Assembly (NCBI GenBank): GCA_036417435.1
Contig: JAZAQT010000221.1
Coordinates: 1,550,001-1,614,000 of the forward strand
Reading direction: 5' to 3'
DNA from: Inia geoffrensis
Taxonomy: Eukaryota > Chordata > Mammalia > Artiodactyla > Iniidae
Length of the DNA stretch: 64,000 nucleotides
This document shows positions 52,324-62,738 of the stretch, in pieces. The translations under genes and the position numbers were made by a program. The notes beneath the pieces are model-generated. The model did no database searches. It saw nothing but the letters and a program-made list of their open reading frames with translations, and had not been told where the DNA came from. Every line of letters starts with the position of its first letter. Within the stretch, counting starts at the first letter, position 1.

Positions 52324-54060
52324 TGAGGAAGGAGTAGGTCTTGTCTAATATATATTTGGCTTATGGAATTTTATCTGTCCTAATGTGAACCTCTGGTTTT
52401 ATGCAGCCTCCCCACTCTCCTTTCCCCTTAAGCAAGCATAAGTTTCTTTTGTAAATGTGAGACTCTGTTGTGTTTTGTAATGCAGTTCACACGTAGCCGT
52501 GTTTACATTCCCGGTATTAGTGATATCTTATGATGTTTCTTTTTCTGTGTGACTTATTTCACTTAGAATCATCATAACTAAATCCTGTCATTATGCTGCT
52601 ACTGGTGTGTTGCCATGGATTTCATTGTTGAGTGATATTCCATTGTAGGGATGTACCACAACTTCTATATCCATTTTTCTCTTTCTGGGCTATTAAAGTT
52701 GTACCATAGTCAAGGATCCCGTACACAGAGCAGCCCCAAACTTTGGTGTGGCTGTGTCTTTTTCATTTAAATTTTCCGAATCTATAGCACCATAAGTGGA
52801 AGTGCCCTAGGCTCTCTAGCTTGGTTTTTTCTTTGTTCCAGGAAACACCATCCACTTCTCCAGAGTGGCTGTTGGCAATTTACATCCCGCCCATCAGCAT
52901 AACAAGGCTGCCGGTTCTCCACGGCCTGTCCTGCCTCTCTGGATTTTACACTTTTTTCGGACGGCCCTTTGGATCGGTGGGAAGTGAGACTTCCTTGTAG
53001 TGCGGATTTCCATTGCAGGCTTGCTTGGTTGGCCAAAAAGGGCGTATGCGTTTTTTCCTGAATATATTCAGGAAAAAACGCATACGCCCTTTTTGGCCAA
53101 GTGCATCACTGTCGAACTGCTGCCTCTTTTCCTACGCTTTCAGAGCAATTCTTATCTACCCCCTGATATCTGTTTTCTGCAATTCTGCGTCGCGTTCAAG
53201 TCCTCTTCACAGCCTTCCTTCAATAAATTTTTGGATGATAGGGGTAATTTGGAACTCTGCAGGATTGTGAGTTACAGTGCCAAAGATCTCCTTTTCTCAA
53301 CTCGCTTTCTTGTGAGCTGACCGAAAACCCGAAGAATTGCTTCAGGCCCTAATCTCGTTCCGGCATGGCCCGCTGAGCCTTTGGTGAATTCTTCTTCCTG
53401 TAGGGAAATCAGAGTTCAATGTGCCCGTCCAAACACATCGAGTTAGCCGCTCATTGGTTCTCCTTATTCCTGTTCATCTTCCACAGAAATTGCAAACTGT
53501 GCCAAACAAGAGGTCAAAAGGCCCTGGCTCTCCAAGTGGGGAGAATGTTAATATCGCATCTGGAACGGTGAACTCGAGTATCAGGGGGCGAAAATGGCGA
53601 TGAGTTTTAGAAATTATGCCTGATCACTTCGTGGACCATATTCTGGGTTTTCCATGCATATTTTAGCTGAAGGATAAATCCCTTAAACGTGGAGATTTGG
53701 GACCCGTGGAATGGGAACCATGCACCATTACCTCAAAGGGTCTGCATTCCCTCACCAATAGTATCAGCCCCAAGTGTCCAGCCTTATCTCTCCCCCAGCT
53801 GTGGATGTAGAGGTGGTAAATCCAAGATTCCTCACAAGCCCTGAAGGACTTATTTAAGAATTTCTCTCTATTTCACAGTCCTTGTGTTTTGTTTTTCAAA
53901 TTTATTTTTATAAGGGGATTTAGCTTATTGACACTGCTGTGTGTATGGTGCTGTACACAAATGATTTACTTATGGAGACCTATAAATGTATGGGTTTTAA
54001 TTTTCTTCATAGTCAGGCATATTCCAAGGTTTTGAATACTGGGTGTTGAGTCCATTTGGT
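52324..54060 (+). repeat. Satellite unit B17
   Basis: Palindrome 53029-53100 perfect. Recent partner of B16, with one extra A at about 53519 (GTCAAAAGG). Confidence 0.95.
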
Positions 54061-55795
54061 TGAGCAAGGAGTAGGTCTTGTCTAATATATATTTGGCTTA
54101 TGGAATGGTATCTGTCCTAATGTGAACCTCTGGCTTTATGCAGCCTCCCCACTCTCCTTTCCCCTTAAGCAAGCATAAGTTTCTTTTGTAAATGTGAGAC
54201 TCTGTTGTGTTTTGTAATGCAGTTCACACGTAGCCGTGTTTACATTCCCGGTATTAGTGATATCTTATGATGTTTCTTTTTCTGTGTGACTTATTTCACT
54301 TAGAATCATCATAACTAAATCCTGTCATTATGCTGCTACTGGTGTGTTGCCATGGATTTCATTGTTGAGTGATATTCCATTGTAGGGATGTACCACAACT
54401 TCTATATCCATTTTTCTCTTTCTGGGCTATTAAAGTTGTACCATAGTCAAGGATCCCGTACACAGAGCAGCCCCAAACTTTGGTGTGGCTGTGTCTTTTT
54501 CATTTAAATTTTCCGAATCTATAGCACCATAAGTGGAAGTGCCCTAGGCTCTCTAGCTTGGTTTTTTCTTTGTTCCAGGAAACACCATCCACTTCTCCAG
54601 AGTGACTGTTGGCAATTTACATCCCGCCCATCAGCATAACAAGGCTGCCGGTTCTCCATGGCCTGTCCTGCCTCTCTGGATTTTACACATTTTTCGGACG
54701 GCCCTTTGGATCGGTGGGAAGTGAGACTTCTTGTAGTGCGGATTTCCATTGCAAGCTTGCTTGGTTGGCCAAAAAGGGCGTATGCGTTTTTTCCTGAATA
54801 TATTCAGGAAAAAACGCATACGCCCTTTTTGGTCAAGTGCATCACTGTCGAACTGCTGCCTCTTTTCCTACGCTTTCAGAGCAATTCTTATCTAACCCCT
54901 GATATCTGTTTTCTGCAATTCTGCGTCGCGTTCAATTCCTCTTCACAGCCTTCCTTCAATAAATTTTTGGATGATAGGGGTCATTTGGAACTCTGCAGGA
55001 TTGTGAGTTACAGTGCCAAAGATCTCCTTTTCTCAACTCGCTTTCTTGTGAGCTGACCGCAAACCCGAAGAATTGCTTCAGGCCCTAATCTCGTTCCGGC
55101 ATGGCCCGCTGAGCCTTTGGTGAATTCTTCTTCCTGTAGGGAAATCAGAGTTCAATGTGCCCGTCCAAACACATCGAGTTAGCCGCTCATTGGTTCTCCT
55201 TATTCCTGTTCATCTTCCACAGAAATTGCAAACTGTGCCAAACAAGAGGTCAAAGGCCCTGACTCTCCACGTGGGGAGAATGTTAATATCGCATCTGGAA
55301 CGGCGAACTCGAGTATCAGGGGGCGAAAATGGCGATGAGTTTTAGAAATTATGCCTGATCACTTCGTGGACCATATTCTGGGTTTTCCATGCATATTTTA
55401 GCTGAAGGATAAATCCCTTAAACGTGGAGATTTGGGACCCGTGGAATGGGAACCATGCACCATTACCTCAAAGGGTCTGCATTCCCTCACCAATACTATC
55501 AGCCCCAAGTGTCCAGCCTTATCTCTCCCCCAGCTGTGGATGTAGAGGTGGTAAATCCAAGATTCCTCACAAGCCCTGAAGGACTTATTTAAGAATTTCT
55601 CTCTATTTCACAGTCCTTGTGTTTTGTTTTTCAAATTTATTTTTATAAGGGGATTTAGCTTATTGACACTGCTGTGTGTATGGTGCTGTACACAAATGAT
55701 TTTCTTATGGAGACCTATAAATGTATGGGTTTTAATTTTCTTCATAGTCAGGCATATTCCTAGGTTTTGAATACGGGGTGGTGAGTCCATTTCGT
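54061..55795 (+). repeat. Satellite unit B18
   Basis: Palindrome 54765-54836 with one mismatch (TTTGGTCAAG). CAGAGTGACTGTTGG and TTACACATTTTTCGG are shared with B23, five units away, and not with neighbours. Confidence 0.95.
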
Positions 55796-57531
55796 TGAGC
55801 AAGGAGTAGGTCTTGTCTAATATATATTTGGCTTATGGAATGGTATCTGTCCTAATATGAACCTCTGGATTTATGCAGCCTCCCCACTCTCCTTTCCCCT
55901 TAAGCAAGCATAAGTTTCTTTTTTAAATGTGAGACTCTGTTGTGTTTTGTAATGCAGTTCACACGTAGCCGTGTTTACATTCCCGGTATTAGTGATATCT
56001 TATGATGTTTCTTTTTCTGTGTGACTTATTTCACTTAGAATCATCATAACTAAATCCTGTCATTATGCTGCTACTGGTGTGTTGCCATGGATTTCATTGT
56101 TGAGTGATATTCCATTGTAGGGATGTACCACAACTTCTATATCCATTTTTCTCTTTCTGGGCTATTAAAGTTGTACCATAGTCAAGGATCCCTTACACAG
56201 AGCAGCCCCAAACTTTGGTGTGGCTGTGTCTTTTTCATTTAAATTTTCCGAATCTATAGCACCATAAGTGGAAGTGCCCTAGGCTCTCTAGCTTGGTTTT
56301 TTCTTTGTTCCAGGAAACACCATCCACTTCTCCAGAGTGGCTGTTGGCAATTTACATCCCGCCCATCAGCATAACAAGGCTGCCGGTTCTCCATGGCCTG
56401 TCCTGCCTCTCTGGATTTTACACTTTTTTCGGACGGCCCTTTGGATCGGTGGGAAGTGAGACTTCCTTGTAGTGCGGATTTCCATTGCAGGCTTGCTTGG
56501 TTGGCCAAAAAGGGCGTATGCGTTTTTTCCTGAATATATTCAGGAAAAAACACATACGCCCTTTTTGGCCAAGTGCATCACTGTCGAACTGCTGCCTCTT
56601 TTCCTACGGTTTCAGAGCAATTCTTATCTACCCCCTGATATCTGTTTTCTGCAATTCTGCGTCGCGTTCAAGTCCTCTTCACAGCCTTCCTTCAATAAAT
56701 TTTTGGATGATAGGGGTCATTTGGAACTCTGCAGGATTGTGAGTTACAGTGCCAAAGATCTCCTTTTCTCAACTCGCTTTCTTGTGAGTTGACCGCAAAC
56801 CCGAAGAATTGCTTCAGGCCCTAATCTCATTCCGGCATGGCCCGCTGAGCCTTTGGTGAATTCTTCTTCCTGTAGGGAAATCAGAGTTCAATGTGCCCGT
56901 CCAAACACATCGAGTTAGCCGCTCATTGGTTCTCCTTATTCCTGTTCATCTTCCACAGAAATTGCAAACTGTGCCAAACAAGAGGTCAAAGGCCCTGACT
57001 CTCCAAGTGGGGAGAATGTTAATATCGCATCTGGAACGGCGAACTCGAGTATCAGGGGGCGAAAATGGCGATGAGTTTTAGAAATTATGCCTGATCACTT
57101 CGTGGAACATATTCTGGGTTTTCCATGCATATTTTAGCTGAGGGATAAATCCCTTAAACGTGGAGATTTGGGACCCGTGGAATGGGAACCATGCACCATT
57201 ACCTCAAAGGGTCTGCATTCCCTCACCAATAGTATCAGCCCCAAGTGTCCAGCCTTATCTCTCCCCCAGCTGTGGATGTAGAGGTGGTAAATCCAAGATT
57301 CCTCACAAGCCCTGAAGGACTTATTTAAGAATTTCTCTCTATTTCACAGTCCTTGTGTTTTGTTTTTCAAATTTATTTTTATAAGGGGATTTAGCTTATT
57401 GACACTGCTGTGTGTATGGTGCTGTACACAAATGATTTTCTTATGGAGACCTATAAATGTATGGGTTTTAGTTTTCTTCATAGTCAGGCATATTCCTAGG
57501 TTTTGAATACGGGGTGTTGAGTCCATTTCGT
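55796..57531 (+). repeat. Satellite unit B19
   Basis: Palindrome 56501-56572 with one mismatch (AACACATACG in the right arm). Confidence 0.95.
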
Positions 57532-58230
57532 TGAGCAAGGAGTAGGTCTTGTCTAATATACATTTGGCTTATGGAATGGTATCTGTCCTAATATGAACCT
57601 CTGGTTTTATGCAGCCTCCCCACTCTCCTTTCCCCTTAAGCAAGCATAAGTTTCTTTTGTAAATGTGAGACTCTGTTGTGTTTTGTAATGCAGTTCACAC
57701 GTAGCCGTGTTTACATTCCCGGTATTAGTGATATCTTATGATGTTTCTTTTTCTGTGTGACTTATTTCACTTAGAATCATCATAACTAAATCCTGTCATT
57801 ATGCTGCTACTGGTGTGTTGCCATGGATTTCATTGTTGAGTGATATTCCATTGTAGGGATGTACCACAACTTCTATATCCATTTTTCTCTTTCTGGGCTA
57901 TTAAAGTTGTACCATAGTCAAGGATCCCGTACACAGAGCAGCCCCAAACTTTGGTGTGGCTGTGTCTTTTTCATTTAAATTTTCCGAATCTATAGCACCA
58001 TAAGTGGAAGTGCCCTAGGCTCTCTAGCTTGGTTTTTTCTTTGTTCCAGGAAACACCATCCACTTCTCCAGAGTGGCTGTTGGCAATTTACATCCCGCCC
58101 ATCAGCATAACAAGGCTGCCTGTTCTCCATGGCCTGTCCTGCCTCTCTGGATTTTACACTTTTTTCGGACGGCCCTTTGGATGGGTGGGAAGTGAGACTT
58201 CTTGTAGTGCGGATTTCCATTGCAGGCTTG
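57532..58230 (-). mobile_element. Ancient L1 3' segment embedded in the satellite unit (example, unit B20)
   Basis: Read antisense, the order of blocks follows the end of an L1: GTGACTTATTTCACTTAGAA, then TGAGTGATATTCCATTGTAG, then ATGTACCACAACTTCTATAT, then AGAGTGGCTGTTGGCAATTT, then a GGTGGGAAGTGAGACTTC block just before the palindrome. It is collinear with the younger L1 at 575-1312. The 3' UTR part begins in the previous unit near unit position 1555. It is present in every unit and carries no open ORF2. Confidence 0.75.
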
Positions 58231-58235
58231 CTTGG

Positions 58236-58307
58236 TTGGCCAAAAAGGGCGTATGCGTTTTTTCCTGAATATATTCAGGAAAAAACGCATACGCCCTTTT
58301 TGGCCAA
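58236..58307. repeat. 72-bp perfect palindrome (reference copy of 34)
   Basis: The left arm starts TTGGCCAAAAAGGGCGTATG and the right arm is its exact reverse complement, meeting at a central ATAT with no spacer. The same element sits at unit position ~705 in every unit. DNA could extrude a cruciform; RNA would form a hairpin of about 34 bp. The outer TTGGCCAAAAAG resembles the ends of mariner-derived miniature elements I recall from cetartiodactyls, but no TA target duplication flanks it. I treat the mariner origin as a hypothesis. Confidence 0.97.
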
Positions 58308-59085
58308 GTGCATCACTGTCGAACTGCTGCCTCTTTTCCTACGCTTTCAGAGCAATTCTTATCTAACCCCTGATATCTGTTTTCTGCAATTCTGCGTCGC
58401 GTTCAAGTCCTCTTCACAGCCTTCCTTCAATAAATTTTTGGATGATAGGGGTCATTTGGAACTCTGCAGGATTGTGAGTTACAGTGCCAAAGATCTCCTT
58501 TTCTCAACTCGCTTTCTTGTGAGCTGACCGAAAACCCGAAGAATTGCTTCAGGCCCTAATCTCATTCCGGCATGGCCCGCTGAGCCTTTGGTGAATTCTT
58601 CTTCCTGTAGGGAAATCAGAGTTCAATGTGCCCGTCCAAACACATCGAGTTAGCCGCTCATTGGTTCTCCTTATTCCTGTTCATCTTCCACAGAAATTGC
58701 AAACTGTGCCAAACAAGAGGTCAAAGGCCCTGACTCTCCAAGTGGGGAGAATGTTAATATCGCATCTGGAACGGCGAACTCGAGTATCAGGGGGCGAAAA
58801 TGGCGATGAGTTTTAGAAATTATGCCTGATCACTTCGTGGACCATATTCTGGGTTTTCCATGCATATTTTAGCTGAAGGATAAATCCCTTAAACGTGGAG
58901 ATTTGGGACCCGTGGAATGGGAACCATGCACCATTACCTCAAAGGGTCTGCATTCCCTCACCAATACTATCAGCCCCAAGTGTCCAGCCTTATCTCTCCC
59001 CCAGCTGTGGATGTAGAGGTGGTAAATCCAAGATTCCTCACAAGCCCTGAAGGACTTATTTAAGAATTTCTCTCTATTTCACAGT
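58308..59085. other. Unassigned CpG-rich segment of the satellite unit (example, unit B20)
   Basis: About 780 bp that I could not match to L1 or another family. It holds roughly twenty CpGs (GCGTCGCGTT, GGAACGGCGAACTCGAG, GGGCGAAAATGGCGATGAG and others), high for mammalian repeat DNA. Short frames are open on both strands in every unit, but indels between units move them and nothing resembles a known protein. Confidence 0.7.
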
Positions 59086-59266
59086 CCTTGTGTTTTGTTT
59101 TTCAAATTTATTTTTATAAGGGGATTTAGCTTATTGACACTGCTGTGTGTATGGTGCTGTACACAAATGATTTTCTTATGGAGACCTATAAATGTATGGG
59201 TTTTAGTTTTCTTCATAGTCAGGCATATTCCTAGATTTTGAATACGGGGTGTTGAGTCCATTTGGT

Positions 59267-61002
59267 TGAGCAAGGAGTAGGTCTTGTCTAATATATATTT
59301 GGTTTATGGAATGGTATCTGTCCTAATATGAATCTCTGGTTTTATGCAGCCTCCCCACTCTCCTTTCCCCTTAAGCAAGCATAAGTTTCTTTTGTAAATG
59401 TGAGACTCTGTTGTGTTTTGTAATGCAGTTCACACGTAGCCGTGTTTACATTCCCGGTATTAGTGATATCTTATGATGTTTCTTTTTCTGTGTGACTTAT
59501 TTCACTTAGAATCATCATAACTAAATCCTGTCATTATGCTGCTACTGGTGTGTTGCCATGGATTTCATTGTTGAGTGATATTCCATTGTAGGGATGTACC
59601 ACAACTTCTATATCCATTTTTCTCTTTCTGGGCTATTAAAGTTGTACCATAGTCAAGGATCCCGTACACAGAGCAGCCCCAAACTTTGGTGTGGCTGTGT
59701 CTTTTTCATTTAAATTTTCCGAATCTATAGCACCATAAGTGGAAGTGCCCTAGGCTCTCTAGCTTGGTTTTTTCTTTGTTCCAGGAAACACCATCCACTT
59801 CTCCAGAGTGGCTGTTGGCAATTTACATCCCGCCCACCAGCATAACAAGGCTGCCGGTTCTCCACGGCCTGTCCTGCCTCTCTGGATTTTACACTTTTTT
59901 CGGACGGCCCTTTGGATCGGTGGGAAGTGAGACTTCCTTGTAGTGCGGATTTCCATTGCAGGCTTGCTTGGTTGGCCAAAAAGGGCGTATGCGTTTTTTC
60001 CTGAATATATTCAGGAAAAAACGCATACGCCCTTTTTGGCCAAGTGCATCACTGTCGAACTGCTGCCTCTTTTCCTACGCTTTCAGAGCAATTCTTATCT
60101 AACCCCTGATATCTGTTTTCTGCAATTCTGCGTCGCGTTCAAGTCCTCTTCACAGCGTTCCTTCAATAAATTTTTGGATGATAGGGGTCATTTGGAACTC
60201 TGCAGGATTGTGAGTTACAGTGCCAAAGATCTCCTTTTCTCAACTCGCTTTCTTGTGAGCTGACCGAAAACCCGAAGAATTGCTTCAGGCCCTAATCTCG
60301 TTCCGGCATGGCCCGCTGAGCCTTTGGTGAATTCTTCTTCCTGTAGGGAAATCAGAGTTCAATGTGCCCGTCCAAACACATCGAGTTAGCCGCTCATTGG
60401 TTCTCCTTATTCCTGTTCATCTTCCACAGAAATTGCAAACTGTGCCAAACAAGAGGTCAAAGGCCCTGGCTCTCCAAGTGGGGAGAATGTTAATATCGCA
60501 TCTGGAACGGCGAACTCGAGTATCAGGGGGCGAAAATGGCGATGAGTTTTAGAAATTATGCCTGATCACTTCGTGGACCATATTCTGGGCTTTCCATGCA
60601 TATTTTAGCTGAAGGATAAATCCCTTAAACGTGGAGATTTGGGACCCGTGGAATGGGAACCATGCACCATTACCTCAAAGGGTCTGCATTCCCTCACCAA
60701 TAGTATCAGCCCCAAGTGTCCAGCCTTATCTCTCCCCCAGCTGTGGATGTAGAGGTGGTAAATCCAAGATTCCTCACAAGCCCTGAAGGACTTATTTAAG
60801 AATTTCTCTCTATTTCACAGTCCTTGTGTTTTGTTTTTCAAATTTATTTTTATAAGGGGATTTAGCTTATTGACACTGCTGTGTGTATGGTGCTGTACAC
60901 AAATGATTTTCTTATGGAGACCTATAAATGTATGGGTTTTAATTTTCTTCATAGTCAGGCATATTCCAAGGTTTTGAATACTGGGTGTTGAGTCCATTTG
61001 GT
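59267..61002 (+). repeat. Satellite unit B21
   Basis: Palindrome 59972-60043 perfect. Carries CTAACCCCTGAT as in B14, B15, B18 and B20. Confidence 0.95.
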
Positions 61003-62738
61003 TGAGCAAGGAGTAGGTCTTGTCTAATATATATTTGGCTTATGGAATGGTATCTGTCCTAATGTGAACCTCTGGTTTTATGCAGCCTCCCCACTCTCCT
61101 TTCCCCTTAAGCAAGCATAAGTTTCTTTTGTAAATGTGAGACTCTGTTGTGTTTTGTAATGCAGTTCACACGTAGCCATGTTTACATTCCCGGTATTAGT
61201 GATATCTTATGATGTTTCTTTTTCTGTGTGACTTATTTCACTTAGAATCATCATAACTAAATCCTGTCATTATGCTGCTACTGGTGTGTTGCCATGGATT
61301 TCATTGTTGAGTGATATTCCATTGTAGGGATGTACCACAACTTCTATATCCATTTTTCTCTTTCTGGGCTATTAAAGTTGTACCATAGTCAAGGATCCCG
61401 TACACAGAGCAGCCCCAAACTTTGGTGTGGCTGTGTCTTTTTCATTTAAATTTTCCGAATCCATAGCACCATAAGTGGAAGTGCCCTAGGCTCTCTAGCT
61501 TGGTTTTTTCTTTGTTCCAGGAAACACCATCCACTTCTCCAGAGTGGCTGTTGGCAATTTACATCCCGCCCATCAGCATAACAAGGCTGCCGGTTCTCCA
61601 CGGCCTGTCCTGCCTCTCTGGATTTTACACTTTTTTCGGACGGCCCTTTGGATCGGTGGGAAGTGAGACTTCCTTGTAGTGCGGTTTTCCATTGCAGGCT
61701 TGCTTGGTTGGCCAAAAAGGGCGTATGCGTTTTTTCCTGAATATATTCAGGAAAAAACGCATACGCCCTTTTTGGCCAAGTGCATCACTGTCGAACTGCT
61801 GCCTCTTTTCCTACGCTTTCAGAGCAATTCTTATCTACCCCCTGATATCTGTTTTCTGCAATTCTGCGTCGCGTTCAAGTCCTCTTCACAGCCTTCCTTC
61901 AATAAATTTTTGGATGATAGGGGTCATTTGGAACTCTGCAGGATTGTGAGTTACAGTGCCAAAGATCTCCTTTTCTCAACTCGCTTTCTTGTGAGCTGAC
62001 CGAAAACCCGAAGAATTGCTTCAGGCCCTAATCTCGTTCCGGCATGGCCTGCTGAGCCTTTGGTGAATTCTTCTTCCTGTAGGGAAATCAGAGTTCAATG
62101 TGCCCGTCCAAACACATCGAGTTAGCCGCTCATTGGTTCTCCTTATTCCTGTTCATCTTCCACAGAAATTGCAAACTGTGCCAAACAAGAGGTCAAAGGC
62201 CCTGGCTCTCCAAGTGGGGAGAATGTGAATATCGCATCTGGAACGGCGAACTCGAGTATCAGGGGGCGAAAATGGCGATGAGTTTTAGAAATTATGCCTG
62301 ATCACTTCGTGGACCATATTCTGGGTTTTCCATGCATATTTTAGCTGAAGGATAAATCCCTTAAACGTGGAGATTTGGGACCCCTGGAATGGGAACCATG
62401 CACCATTACCTCAAAGGGTCTGCATTCCCTCACCAATAGTATCAGCCCCAAGTGTCCAGCCTTATCTCTCCCCCAGCTGTGGATGTAGAGGTGGTAAATC
62501 CAAGATTCCTCACAAGCCCTGAAGGACTTATTTAAGAATTTCTCTCTATTTCACAGTCCTTGTGTTTTGTTTTTCAAATTTATTTTTATAAGGGGATTTA
62601 GCTTATTGACACTGCTGTGTGTATGGTGCTGTACACAAATGATTTTCTTATGGAGACCTATAAATGTATGGGTTTAAATTTTCTTCATAGTCAGGCATAT
62701 TCCAAGGTTTTGAATACTGGGTGTTGAGTCCATTTGGT
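61003..62738 (+). repeat. Satellite unit B22
   Basis: Palindrome 61708-61779 perfect. GAATCCATAGC shared with B16. Private GAATGTGAATATCGC near 62221. Confidence 0.95.

Larger units (their letters stand above)
57532..59266 (+). repeat. Satellite unit B20 (good reference copy)
   Basis: 1,735 bp, palindrome 58236-58307 perfect. In this copy the antisense L1-like part is about 57532-58230 plus 59086-59266; the unassigned CpG-rich part is 58308-59085. Shares variants with B14 and B15. Confidence 0.95.
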
